Shown: positions 57,146 to 64,000 of the stretch, piece by piece | Numbering within the stretch: position 1 is the stretch's first letter | How the letters are laid out: every line of letters begins with the position of its first letter | NCBI GenBank assembly: GCA_900770295.1 | Contig: CAAGJQ010000089.1 | Span: forward strand, 1 to 64,000 | Direction: 5' to 3' | Source: an uncultured Oscillibacter sp. | GTDB lineage: Bacteria; Bacillota; Clostridia; Oscillospirales; Oscillospiraceae | DNA length: 64,000 bases | Notes under the pieces: model-generated | The model's database searches: none | The model's input: the letters and a program-made list of their open reading frames with translations, nothing else | What the model was told of the DNA's origin: nothing | Made by a program: the position numbers and the translations under genes

Positions 57146-58522
57146 ATGCGAACGCTGTTCAAAGGCGGCACGGTAGTCAACGGTGCCGGATTGAAGCGGG
57201 CCGATCTGCTCATTGACGGAGAAAAAGTGGTGGACCTGGGCCGCAATCTGAAAGTCGAGGCTGACCAGACCGTGGATGTCTCCGGGTGTCTGCTGTTTCC
57301 CGGCTTTATCGATGCCCACACGCACTTCGATCTGGACGTGTGCAACACCACCACGGCCGACGATTTCTGGACCGGCAGCCGGGCGGCGCTGAAGGGCGGC
57401 ACCACCACCGTCATCGACTTCGCCTGCCCCAACAAGGGCGAGTCCCTGCACTACGGTCTGGACCTGTGGCACAAAAAGGCCGACGGCCGTACTTTCTGCG
57501 ACTACGGCTTCCACATGACCATCGATGACTGGAATGAGTCCATCCGGGCGGAACTGCCGGACATGTTCGCCAAGGGCGTCTCCTCTTTTAAAATGTACAT
57601 GCCCTATCCCGCCATGATGGTGGGCGACCGGGACATGTACTGGGCGCTGAAGGAGTTGAAATCCCTGGGCGGCATCTGCGGCGTCCACTGCGAAAACGCC
57701 GGCGTCATCGATGGGATGATCGCCGAGCGGAAGGCCGCCGGAGAGCTCTCCCCCGCAAGCCACCCCTTAACCCGCCCGTCCTATCTGGAGGCAGAGGCTG
57801 TCTCCCGCCTGTTGCGCATTGCCCAGGCGGCGGACTGCCCGGTAGTTATCGTCCACCTGACCAATCAGGAGGCGCTGAAAGAAGTGGAGCACGCCCGGAG
57901 TCGGGGCCAGAAGGTCTATGTGGAGACCTGCCCCCAGTATCTGCTGCTGGATGACAGCGTCTACTTCAACGAGGACTACTCCCAGGCCGCCCGGTACGTC
58001 TGCGCGCCGCCCATCCGGGAAAAAGGCCAGCAGGAGCTTTTGTGGAAAGCGCTGCGGCGTGGGGAAATCCAGACCATCTCCACAGACCACTGCTCCTTCA
58101 CCCTGGCCCAGAAGGATATGGGCCGGGAGGACTTCACCAGGATTCCCGGCGGCCTGCCCGGCGTGGAGACCAGGGGCGAGCTGATCTACTCCTACGGTGT
58201 GGCGAAAAAGCGCATCAGCGCCGCCCGGATGTGCCGCGTCCTCAGTGAGAACCCGGCCCGGCTGTATGGACTCTTCCCCCGGAAGGGCCAGCTGCGGCCC
58301 GGGGCCGATGCGGATATTGTGGTCTATGATCCCGGCGCCAGCCACGTCATCCGGGCCGACGACTGCATTGCCAATGTGGACTACAACCCCTACGAGGGCT
58401 TTGTCACCGCCGGCGGCATCCGGCAGGTGTGGCTCCGCGGCCGGCTGTCCGTGGAAAACGGCAGCGTACTGGACGAGACGCCGCAGGGCAAATATATGGC
58501 CCGGGGCAAGTGCTCCCTGTAA
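57146..58522 (+). CDS. Dihydropyrimidinase/hydantoinase-like amidohydrolase
   Basis: The 458-residue protein has an amidohydrolase barrel. The metal motif is DAHTHFDLD, the probable carboxylated lysine is in SSFKMYMPYP, later ligands are in GVHCEN and VIVHLTN, and the catalytic Asp is in ISTDHCSF. It resembles D-hydantoinases/dihydropyrimidinases, which open cyclic imides; dihydroorotase-like activity is less likely. ATG 57146 follows GGAGGG. It stands alone with a promoter region that includes TATACT just upstream. Confidence 0.86.
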   Translation: MRTLFKGGTVVNGAGLKRADLLIDGEKVVDLGRNLKVEADQTVDVSGCLLFPGFIDAHTHFDLDVCNTTTADDFWTGSRAALKGGTTTVIDFACPNKGESLHYGLDLWHKKADGRTFCDYGFHMTIDDWNESIRAELPDMFAKGVSSFKMYMPYPAMMVGDRDMYWALKELKSLGGICGVHCENAGVIDGMIAERKAAGELSPASHPLTRPSYLEAEAVSRLLRIAQAADCPVVIVHLTNQEALKEVEHARSRGQKVYVETCPQYLLLDDSVYFNEDYSQAARYVCAPPIREKGQQELLWKALRRGEIQTISTDHCSFTLAQKDMGREDFTRIPGGLPGVETRGELIYSYGVAKKRISAARMCRVLSENPARLYGLFPRKGQLRPGADADIVVYDPGASHVIRADDCIANVDYNPYEGFVTAGGIRQVWLRGRLSVENGSVLDETPQGKYMARGKCSL

Positions 58523-58556
58523 AAACAAAGTCCGGCGAATGGCGGTGTTCGTAAAA

Positions 58557-58605
58557 CAGCAGATCCTCCATATGATCACACAGCAATCATATGGAGGATC
58601 TGCTG
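58557..58605. repeat. Perfect 20-bp inverted repeat
   Basis: CAGCAGATCCTCCATATGAT (58557-58576) is repeated inverted at 58586-58605. There is no T run, so it is not a simple terminator; it may be a recombination site, a small palindromic repeat element, or an operator. Confidence 0.75.
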
Positions 58606-58762
58606 ACATTTGCCCGGCAAATCTCCCTTGGCGGAAAAAGCGCGCAGGACGCGCGATTTTTACGCAAGAAGCGTATAGAAGCGCGTCTTTTCGTTCTCAA
58701 CGGCTTTGAAGCGGCCAGCAGACCGGCAGTTCTCTAAGAGAAAACTTTTTCGGAAAATGACC

Positions 58763-58799
58763 TTGACATTTTTCCGTTATTGATATTTAATATCAATAA
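58763..58799 (+). promoter_or_regulatory. Promoter and perfect 23-bp palindrome of the Fur-family gene
   Basis: TTGACA at 58763-58768 is a -35 element. The palindrome TTATTGATAT, TTA, ATATCAATAA (58777-58799) covers the -10 region. It is the AT-rich dyad type bound by Fur/PerR/Zur proteins, so autoregulation is likely. Confidence 0.75.
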
Positions 58800-58826
58800 G
58801 GACATCGTATCTGATAGGTGAACACT

Positions 58827-59225
58827 ATGATAAGACGTAATACAATTCAACGTTCCTTTGTCCTGGAAGCAGTAAACAAGTTGCATTGCCACGCCACGGC
58901 AGATGAAATATATAATGAAATTGCCAGGCAGCATCCTACGATCAGCCGCGCAACCGTATACCGAAATCTGAATCTGTTATCTGAGATGGGCGAGATCCGC
59001 CGTCTTGAGATACCCGGGAGCGCCGATCGTTTTGACCATATCAGCAGCAATCACTGCCATGTAAAATGTGAAGTATGCGGACGGGTCTTTGATGTGGACA
59101 TGGATTTTGTCAGCGGCCTCGAAAGCGGGATCAGAGATGCCCACGGATTTGACTTTACTGGTTATGACATCATTTTTCACGGCGTCTGTCCGGAATGCAA
59201 AGGACAAAAGGGTTCCAAAACATAA
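58827..59225 (+). CDS. Fur-family metalloregulator (PerR/Zur type)
   Basis: The 132-residue protein has a winged helix (HATADEIYNEIARQHPTISRATVYRNLNLL), the metal-site residues DRFDHISSNHCHVKC, and two CxxC pairs (CEVCG, CPECK) for structural zinc. ATG 58827 follows AGGTG. The sequence alone does not separate PerR from Zur or Fur. The next gene, a PTPS-like zinc-ribbon protein, makes zinc or oxidative stress control plausible. Confidence 0.88.
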   Translation: MIRRNTIQRSFVLEAVNKLHCHATADEIYNEIARQHPTISRATVYRNLNLLSEMGEIRRLEIPGSADRFDHISSNHCHVKCEVCGRVFDVDMDFVSGLESGIRDAHGFDFTGYDIIFHGVCPECKGQKGSKT

Positions 59226-59287
59226 AACAACTTGGGAAAAGGCGCGGAAACAAGCGCTTTCATAAATCAAATTGAAGGAGGATCATC

Positions 59288-59854
59288 ATGAGAAGTATTA
59301 CTACATTGGATCTGCAGTACGCACATCGTTTTTATGGTTTCAAGGGCGAGGCCCAGTATCTGCATGGGCACACAGGGGTTCTGACCATCGAAGTTGAGGA
59401 CTCTGTTGAGCCGGGCGTCAATATGGTCTTCCCCTGCAATGAGATCCAGAAAACAGCATGGGAGGTTCTGAAGAATTTCGATCACGCTCTGATTCTGCGG
59501 GAAGACGATCCGCTGCTGCCTGCGATCCTGAAGGTCTACGAAGAGCAGGGCATCAAGGATGGCGCCCCCACCAACAAGATGAAGGGCCCCGCATTCAAGA
59601 CCGAGCTCGCAACTGCTTATCCCGATTGCCGTCTGGTCGTAACGAAGGAGACCATGACGGTTGAAGGCATGATCAAGATCGTCTATGATCTTCTGAAGGA
59701 CAAGCTGAATATCGCCAAGCTGACTTTCACCAGCGGCGTGAATGCCGCGTCCCAGGAATACAAGCCTGAAGGCTCCAAAGACCGGTGCCCCCTGTGTGGT
59801 ATCGCTCTGAACGAAAACGGCGTATGCCCGAAGTGCGGGTACAAGAAGCCGTAA
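59288..59854 (+). CDS. 6-pyruvoyltetrahydropterin synthase-like protein with C-terminal zinc ribbon
   Basis: The 188-residue protein has the PTPS/QueD metal histidines YAHRF and LHGHTG, and a late TVEGMIKIVYD segment. A CPLC/CPKC zinc ribbon at the C-terminus is added. The usual catalytic Cys of QueD, four residues before HGH in CxxxHGH, is replaced (AQYLHGH). It is therefore probably not a standard QueD. It follows the Fur-family gene by 62 bp and has AAGGAGG before the ATG. Function is open. Confidence 0.8.
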   Translation: MRSITTLDLQYAHRFYGFKGEAQYLHGHTGVLTIEVEDSVEPGVNMVFPCNEIQKTAWEVLKNFDHALILREDDPLLPAILKVYEEQGIKDGAPTNKMKGPAFKTELATAYPDCRLVVTKETMTVEGMIKIVYDLLKDKLNIAKLTFTSGVNAASQEYKPEGSKDRCPLCGIALNENGVCPKCGYKKP

Positions 59855-59870
59855 TTCCCATATGCAAAAG

Positions 59871-59913
59871 CAGAGCGCCCGAGGAATCCGCAGATTCCTC
59901 GGGCGCTCTGTTC
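59871..59913 (+). terminator. Terminator after the PTPS-like gene
   Basis: AGAGCGCCCGAGGAATC and GATTCCTCGGGCGCTCT form a perfect 17-bp stem followed by GTT. Confidence 0.85.
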
Positions 59914-59980
59914 AACAGCAGCTTTTCCGGAACACATGCAATGCTAGCTTATAAGCAGCCCGCAAACGCCGGACCTTGTT

Positions 59981-60469
59981 TCATTCGCCCCACCGGACGT
60001 CCACGACTGTGCCGCCCTGGAACTCGATATACTCGCTCTTCAGAATGTAATCCGTCTTGCCGATGCGGACCTCCTGATCACCCACCTTGGTGGTCATGAC
60101 CTCGCCGGAGGGGGTCTCCGTGGTCGCCGTGAAGTACAGCGTCACATGCTCCCGATCCTCGATCCACTCCCCATTGGCATCAAGCACATAATACGGGGCT
60201 TTTTCCACGCTCTCGATCTGGCCGCCCACCAGGGCGCCGGACGCCATCAGCGGGGAGGGCAGATGCTCCTTGCAGTTTTCGTACAGCTCCGCCGGTACTC
60301 CTTCCACCCTGACGGTGTAAGTGACCTTGGTCATGGCTGTCTCTCCGATCTCTGTGCCGCCGCGGTTCATCAGCTTGATACCGGCAAAGACAACCACTGC
60401 CAGAATCAAAAGCACGGCAATGATGTCGATGATATTGAATTTTCCGATTTTCTTTGCTTTCTGTTCCAT
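59981..60469 (-). CDS. DUF4330-like membrane-anchored protein
   Basis: The 162-residue protein has one N-terminal membrane helix (FNIIDIIAVLLILAVVVFAGI) and an extracellular beta-rich part (TYTVRVEGVPAELYENC, GGQIESVEKAPYYVL, KTDYILKSEYIEFQGGTVVDV). This is the DUF4330 layout. In other bacteria such proteins lie beside polysaccharide or wall genes; here it is divergent from the GT4-CsaB gene with 123 bp between. GGAGGAG precedes ATG 60469. Confidence 0.82.
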   Translation of the reverse strand: MEQKAKKIGKFNIIDIIAVLLILAVVVFAGIKLMNRGGTEIGETAMTKVTYTVRVEGVPAELYENCKEHLPSPLMASGALVGGQIESVEKAPYYVLDANGEWIEDREHVTLYFTATTETPSGEVMTTKVGDQEVRIGKTDYILKSEYIEFQGGTVVDVRWGE

Positions 60470-60592
60470 GGTCTCCTCCATACCAGGCGCATGGCGCCTG
60501 GATTTTCTCTTGTTCTGGACAATATTCCCGGAGTATTGTATAATATTTTCCGCCATTTCACAAGACCATTTTTTACGAAAGGAAGGCTTTTC

Positions 60593-62818
60593 ATGAAAGT
60601 CATCCATTTGATCAGCGGCGGTGACTCCGGCGGTGCCAAGACCCATGTGCTGAGTCTGCTGCAAAATCTGAACAAGACCATTACCGCCCAGCTGGTGTGC
60701 TTTCGGGACGGCCCCTTCGCCGATGAGGCCCGGTCCCTCGGGATCCCCACCATGATCATCGGCGGCAACAATGTGCTGCGGGTCCGGCAGCAGCTGACCC
60801 GCCATATCCGTCAGGGCGGATATCAGCTCATCCACTGCCATGGCTCCCGGGCCAATATGATCGGCGCACTGCTTCGGAAATCCACGGGCCTGCCGGTGGT
60901 CAGCACCGTCCACAGCGACTACAAGCTGGACTATATGGGGCGGCCTGTCAGCCGTCTGACCTTCGGCACCATCAACGCCTGGGCCTTGCGTCAGCTGGAC
61001 TACCGCATCGGCGTGTCCGACGCCATGGTGGACCTGCTGATCTCCCGGGGCTTCCCCCCCGACCGGTTTTACGCCATTTACAACGGTATCGACTTCACTC
61101 CCGCACCCGAGCAGGGAGACCGCATCCCCTATCTTCAAAGTCTCGGTGCCGATGTGGACGAGACATCCGTGGTGGTCGGCATCGCCGCACGCCTGAATCC
61201 CGTCAAGGACATGTCTACCCTGATCCGCGGCTTTGCCGCGGGCTACCAGTCCTGCAAGCGGCTGCGGCTGGTCATCGCCGGCGACGGCGAGGAGCGTGAA
61301 AAGCTGGAAGCTCTGGCAAAGGAGTTGGGCGTGGAGAAGCAGGTGACCTTCGCCGGGTGGATCAGCGGCGGCATGGACCGCTTCTACTCCGCCCTGGATA
61401 TCAACGCCCTGACCAGTCTCAGCGAGACCTTCCCCTACGCGCTGACCGAGGGGGCCCGGTTCCATCTGGCCACCGTGGCCACCGCCGTGGGCGGCATCCC
61501 CTATCTCATCGATCAGGATGTGAACGGCTATCTCTTCTCCCCCGGGGACTGGGAAGCACTGGGCGCCCATCTGGCTGCCCTGGGCAATGATGACGAACTG
61601 CGCCGGAGCATGGGCGAGAAGCTGTATGAAAAGGCCTCCTCCCAGTTCTCCATCCAGAAGACAGTGGATACCCAGCTGCATATTTACGAAGAAATCATCC
61701 GCCGCCATAACCGCCCCAGACAGGACCGGGACGGCGTGGTCATCTGCGGCGCCTACGGCCGGGGCAATGCCGGTGACGACGCCATTCTGGAGGCCATTTT
61801 GCAGGAGATGCGCTCCATCGATCCGGACATGCCGGTGTTGGTTCTGTCCAAGGACCCCAAAAGCACCCGGCTGACCTACCGGGTCCCCTCCGTCAGCCGG
61901 ATGAATATTCCCGCCTGGCACAGGGCCATGCGGCATTCCCGGCTCTATATCAACGGCGGCGGCAGCCTGATTCAGGATGTGACCTCCCGGCGGTCCCTGT
62001 GGTTCTATCTCCACAATATCCAGAGCGCCAAAAAGTGCGGCTGCAAGGTGCAGATGTACGGCTGCGGCATCGGCCCCGTCACCCGTGAGAGCCACCGGAA
62101 GCTGGCCGCCAAGGTTCTGAACCAGAATGTGGATATCATCACCCTGCGGGAGCCGGACTCCCAGGCGGAGCTGAAGGCCATGGGCGTCACCCGGCCGGAG
62201 ATCCTGCTGACGGCGGACCCGGCCCTGATCCTGCACCGCGCCTCCGACGCGGAGACGGACAGTGTGCTGCTGCGGGCAGGCATTCCGCCCCACGGCAGGT
62301 ATATCTGCTTCGCCCTGCGGCGCTGGAAGGGCTTTGAGGAAAAGGCGCCCCTCTTCGGCGCCGCCGCCAGATACGCCTACGAGACCTACGGCCTGACGCC
62401 GGTGTTCGTGGCCGTGGAAAAGCACCTGGACCCCGGCGCCGGCCAGCTGGCCGCCCGCGGTTTGGGCATTCCCCACTACTTTCTGGATGACGCCGGCAGC
62501 GCCGGCACCATCATCGGCGCCCTGTCCCGGATGGAGGTCGTGGTCTCCATGCGGCTCCACGCGCTGATTTTCGCCGCTGGGCAGGGCATTCCTCTGGCGG
62601 GCGTGGTATACGACCCCAAGGTCTCCGCCTTTCTGCGGTATATCGGTCAGGATCTGTTCGCTGGTCTGGACGCTCTGACCGAAGAAAACCTCCGGAGCAT
62701 GATCGATCAGGCGGTATCCCAGACAGCCCATCCGGAGGCCCAGGCAGCCGCCGTGGAGCGGCTGCAGGCCATGGAGCAGCGAAACGTGGCAGTCGCCCGG
62801 CGGCTGCTGGGCAGATAA
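60593..62818 (+). CDS. Glycosyltransferase-polysaccharide pyruvyl transferase fusion (GT4-CsaB)
   Basis: The 741-residue protein joins a GT4 glycosyltransferase (about 1-365: LISGGDSGGAKTHVLSLL, VVGIAARLNPVKDM, SLSETFPYALTEG) to a CsaB-type pyruvyl transferase (about 380-741: GAYGRGNAGDDAILEAI, GGGSLIQDVTSRRSLWFYL, VVSMRLHALIFA). CsaB pyruvylates secondary wall polymer, the ligand of SLH domains. The fusion would make and cap such a polymer. ATG 60593 follows AAAGGAAGG. The SLH nucleotidase at 54.7 kb is a likely client. Confidence 0.93.
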   Translation: MKVIHLISGGDSGGAKTHVLSLLQNLNKTITAQLVCFRDGPFADEARSLGIPTMIIGGNNVLRVRQQLTRHIRQGGYQLIHCHGSRANMIGALLRKSTGLPVVSTVHSDYKLDYMGRPVSRLTFGTINAWALRQLDYRIGVSDAMVDLLISRGFPPDRFYAIYNGIDFTPAPEQGDRIPYLQSLGADVDETSVVVGIAARLNPVKDMSTLIRGFAAGYQSCKRLRLVIAGDGEEREKLEALAKELGVEKQVTFAGWISGGMDRFYSALDINALTSLSETFPYALTEGARFHLATVATAVGGIPYLIDQDVNGYLFSPGDWEALGAHLAALGNDDELRRSMGEKLYEKASSQFSIQKTVDTQLHIYEEIIRRHNRPRQDRDGVVICGAYGRGNAGDDAILEAILQEMRSIDPDMPVLVLSKDPKSTRLTYRVPSVSRMNIPAWHRAMRHSRLYINGGGSLIQDVTSRRSLWFYLHNIQSAKKCGCKVQMYGCGIGPVTRESHRKLAAKVLNQNVDIITLREPDSQAELKAMGVTRPEILLTADPALILHRASDAETDSVLLRAGIPPHGRYICFALRRWKGFEEKAPLFGAAARYAYETYGLTPVFVAVEKHLDPGAGQLAARGLGIPHYFLDDAGSAGTIIGALSRMEVVVSMRLHALIFAAGQGIPLAGVVYDPKVSAFLRYIGQDLFAGLDALTEENLRSMIDQAVSQTAHPEAQAAAVERLQAMEQRNVAVARRLLGR

Positions 62819-62825
62819 ACATTCT

Positions 62826-62850
62826 AAGGGCGGCCATATTGGCCGCCCTT
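62826..62850. terminator. Hairpin between convergent genes
   Basis: AAGGGCGGCC and GGCCGCCCTT form a perfect 10-bp stem around ATATT, overlapping the stop of the small minus-strand gene. Confidence 0.7.
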
Positions 62851-63028
62851 ATTCCTTCAGTCTGCACCGCTCCCGCTGGGCGGCAATGGTGGCCAGGGTA
62901 TCCCCCAGCTGGACCAGGACCGCCCCTGCGAGAGCCAGGTCCTCATCGTTTAGTTGGCTGGCAATGGACACCGCCAACGTGTTGACAGCGGTGGTAAAAG
63001 CCAGCGGGTCGCAGTCACAGTTCCTCAT
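62849..63028 (-). CDS. DUF6774-like small protein
   Basis: The 59-residue protein starts MRNCDCDPLAFTTAVNTLAV and has LAGAVLVQLGDTLATIAAQRERC. This matches the small clostridial family with an NCxCxPL start and a QLGDTLxTIAAQ end. Function is unknown. GGGGGG lies upstream of the ATG at 63028. It follows the DUF421 gene on the same strand. Confidence 0.75.
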   Translation of the reverse strand: MRNCDCDPLAFTTAVNTLAVSIASQLNDEDLALAGAVLVQLGDTLATIAAQRERCRLKE

Positions 63029-63070
63029 GACATCCCCCCTGACATCCTATGCGTCAAGAGGTTCGCCTGT

Positions 63071-63781
63071 TCACCGGCCTTTTTTCGGGCGCTCAGGATG
63101 AAGAGGAAACACCGTCAGCTTCTCTCCGCCGTCCCACAGTGCCAGCAGGACATCCTTTTCATCCTTGTAGCCCTGCCGCAGCAGAGTCCGGCGGACCCAT
63201 TCCTCCTCTTTCTCCGCCTGTTGGATATTGTCCGCCATCAGTCTGCCGTCCATGACAAACGGAATCTGGACCTGGGACTGCCTGGGATTCAGATCCAGGT
63301 CCGCGGGCGTAGCGGGGCGGTCCTTCTCCCTGGGCAGAAAGCTGACTACGCCGTTGTGCTCCAGCACTGCTGTCTGGAGCTGGTTCAGGTCGAACCAGCC
63401 GCCGATGCGGCAGTAGGTCAGAAATTCGTTCAGGTCCAGCCGGGCCTTTTTCAGATTGTCCCGGTAGATGACGCCGTCCTCCAGCAGTACCAGGGGCTTG
63501 CCCGTCACCACGCCTCTGGCTTTCGGGGATTTGTTGGTCAGCACGGAGATGGCCACCGCCGCCACGCCGTAGGCCACCAGAGCGGTCAGCGGCTTGGCGG
63601 GCGCCTCCAGCTCCGTGGCCAGCTCCGCCGCGATGGAGCCGATGGTGATGCCCACCACATAGTCGAACATGGTCATCTGGGATACCTGCTTGCTGCCCAT
63701 CAGCTTCGCCAGCAGGAATAGCACCACAATGGACAGCAGAGAAGTCAGAATCGTCAGGCCGATTTGCAGTAAAAGTTGCAT
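63071..63781 (-). CDS. DUF421 (YetF-type) membrane protein
   Basis: The 236-residue protein has three membrane helices and a cytosolic DUF421 domain: LLAKLMGSKQVSQMTMFDYVVGITIGSIAAEL, then GVVTGKPLVLLEDGVIYRDNLKKARLDLNEFL. The family is widespread in Bacilli and Clostridia, often near sporulation membrane genes; its activity is unknown. GGGGGAC lies before ATG 63781. Confidence 0.9.
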   Translation of the reverse strand: MQLLLQIGLTILTSLLSIVVLFLLAKLMGSKQVSQMTMFDYVVGITIGSIAAELATELEAPAKPLTALVAYGVAAVAISVLTNKSPKARGVVTGKPLVLLEDGVIYRDNLKKARLDLNEFLTYCRIGGWFDLNQLQTAVLEHNGVVSFLPREKDRPATPADLDLNPRQSQVQIPFVMDGRLMADNIQQAEKEEEWVRRTLLRQGYKDEKDVLLALWDGGEKLTVFPLHPERPKKGR

Positions 63782-63876
63782 AAAAAGTCCCCCATGGCAA
63801 TGTCGTTTGAGACAGTGTGCCACGGGGGAGCTCTTTTTATTCGGTTTTCCCCGGTTTCGGATATCCGCAAACCGCG

Positions 63877-64000
63877 TCAGTCCTTTTTCACGCTGCCGGC
63901 CACCGGCGGCTCCTCGTGAGGGGCTCCGGCGTGGTGGGCGTTGGTGTGGACATTGATATACTGGGCCTTCAGCTTGGAGTACAGGATGGTCTGGCTGGAG
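63877..64000 (-). CDS. C-terminal end of an unknown protein (cut by window edge)
   Basis: Only the last 40 residues are present, SSQTILYSKLKAQYINVHTN then AHHAGAPHEEPPVAGSVKKD, before a TGA at 63877. The gene continues beyond the window. A His-rich, Pro-rich tail is visible. It lies about 95 bp upstream of the DUF421 gene on the same strand. No family can be named from this end alone. Confidence 0.6.
   Translation of the reverse strand, partial: SSQTILYSKLKAQYINVHTNAHHAGAPHEEPPVAGSVKKD

Larger units (their letters stand above)
58523..58826. other. Non-coding region with a long inverted repeat
   Basis: A perfect 20-bp inverted repeat with a 9-base loop lies at 58557-58605, and the Fur-family promoter and palindrome at 58763-58799. 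No supported gene is present. Confidence 0.6.

Noticed and set aside
60490..62731. Minus-strand extension of the DUF4330-like frame across the GT4-CsaB gene
   Set aside because: The real start is at 60469 after GGAGGAG; the long extension is antisense to a clear fusion enzyme.

Overview
The window is a chromosomal segment of a Gram-positive anaerobe of the Clostridia, most probably an Oscillospiraceae gut bacterium of the Oscillibacter/Flavonifractor type. This is inferred from the GC-rich coding style, the gene repertoire (YedE/SirA/DUF3343 selenium cluster, LCP, NadD-YqeK fusion, NiaR, type II pantothenate kinase, SLH protein, GT4-CsaB fusion), the leuS T-box and the intrinsic terminators. 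No species is claimed.

Layout. 1-3.7 kb: a tRNA-Pro followed by the end of a Tn4451/ICE-like element, with a small resolvase-like protein, a large serine recombinase, a TnpW-like protein, a sigma-like protein and a leader/attenuator region. 3.8-6.2 kb: an AT-richer accessory patch with a Ser/Thr kinase, a membrane protein and a Fic toxin with a 56-residue antitoxin, ending at a tRNA-Thr and a truncated second tRNA-Thr. 6.2-7.1 kb: a non-coding AT-rich stretch with three adjacent DnaA-box-like 9-mers. 7.1-11 kb: potassium uptake (KtrAB) and a cardiolipin synthase. 11.2-20.3 kb: tRNA-Gln, a 1.8-kresidue secreted BspA-like protein, a 19-repeat Sel1 protein and a TtcA-like tRNA thiolase. 20.4-28.6 kb: a 2-hydroxyacid dehydrogenase, a second cardiolipin synthase, pncB, coaW, a zinc-ribbon protein, efp, yqeG, a GH18-like protein and rpsU. 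28.8-33.6 kb: leuS under a T-box, a lipoprotein, a membrane-tethered HTH protein and rsfS.

33.3-43.6 kb is one co-directional minus-strand block: smc, zinc-ribbon protein, ftsY, small protein, rph, rdgB, yhbY, nadD-yqeK, lcp, rsfS. Two genes in it (smc and yhbY) have their 3' ends duplicated in the same unusual arrangement: gene end, then an inverted copy of the junction sequence, then a spacer of about 140 bp with palindromes, then a second direct copy of the gene end. In smc all five differences between the copies are synonymous. This is the best candidate here for an undescribed kind of element.

43.7-64 kb: selenium cluster; membrane protein plus HTH pair; TepA-like protease; proline operon proB-proA-x-proC; niaR followed by a PfoR/EIIC-like transporter behind a perfect 34-bp palindrome; dus and ArsC/Spx-like genes; a radical SAM protein; an SLH-anchored 5'-nucleotidase; a hydantoinase; a Fur-family regulator beside an unusual PTPS-like protein; a DUF4330-like protein; a GT4-CsaB fusion; a DUF6774-like protein; a DUF421 protein; and a partial gene at the end. 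Functional links: NiaR, PncB, NadD and the transporter form an NAD-precursor theme; CsaB-type pyruvylation would build the wall ligand that SLH domains bind; SMC, FtsY, YhbY, RsfS and Rph form a growth and ribosome block.
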